From MGIIb-P sp963934015 (GTDB taxonomy: Archaea > Thermoplasmatota > Poseidoniia > Poseidoniales > Thalassarchaeaceae), in assembly GCA_963934015.1 (NCBI GenBank), contig CAWVWT010000025.1, forward strand, positions 1 through 31,599: 31,599 nucleotides of DNA, read 5' to 3'. Of the stretch, positions 31,570 to 31,599 are shown piece after piece; the stretch's first letter is position 1; each line of letters starts with the position of its first letter. Made by a program: the position numbers and the translations under genes. Under the pieces are notes generated by a model. The model searched no databases. It worked only from the letters and a program-made list of their open reading frames with translations, and was not told where the DNA came from.

Positions 31570-31599
31570 GTTATCACCCAAGTGAAGCACTTCGGCACT

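Overview
The window looks like a chromosomal segment of a planktonic euryarchaeon, most likely Marine Group II (Candidatus Poseidoniales). Three things support this. The ribosomal cluster L18e-L13-S9-RpoN has archaeal order and archaeal-type proteins. There are two PAC2-family (archaeal proteasome-assembly-chaperone-like) genes. There are also several very large acidic surface proteins built from calcium-binding Asp repeats, PKD and FG-GAP domains, a style typical of this lineage. The lineage call is inference; I could not run a phylogeny. No CRISPR array, insertion sequence, integrase or prophage was seen.

Layout. Positions 123-5578 (minus strand) hold a probable run of FG-GAP surface protein, PAC2 protein and DUF2237 protein. 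Positions 5777-6700 (plus) hold a winged-helix protein and a pentapeptide-repeat protein, divergent from the surface gene. Positions 6704-8639 (minus) hold a four-helix membrane protein, a hotdog thioesterase, tRNA-Arg(GCG), a small winged-helix protein and an unknown 119-residue protein. Positions 8755-9924 hold a PKD lipoprotein. Positions 10089-15893 form a DNA-metabolism neighbourhood: DEDDh exonuclease, Fe-S PD-(D/E)XK nuclease and NAD-dependent DNA ligase LigA, mixed with a membrane protein and a second PAC2 gene. Positions 15936-21173 hold a PH-like membrane protein and a 1559-residue beta-helix surface protein. Positions 21237-22845 hold tRNA-Pro(GGG), rpoN, rps9, rpl13 and rpl18e. Positions 22981-31569 hold an unknown helical protein, a MOSC protein and a 2562-residue giant surface protein.

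About 45 percent of the window is coding for just three surface proteins. Each has an N-terminal export signal and a single C-terminal membrane helix. The FG-GAP protein and the giant protein carry notable cytoplasmic tails: an acidic tryptophan-rich tail in one and a DUF4129-like helical domain in the other. This suggests outside-to-inside anchoring or signalling (inference).

The most unexpected non-coding signal is a recurrent class of short, mostly perfect stem-loops (5-9 bp arms, usually 2-4 nt loops). They sit at gene boundaries and start codons: 5534-5620, 8199-8216, 8682-8699, 9908-9923, 10912-10931, 15891-15911, 21092-21110, 21226-21241, 21316-21333 and 22913-22928. Several overlap a start codon or a Shine-Dalgarno-like sequence. 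I read them directly from the sequence; their function is unknown.
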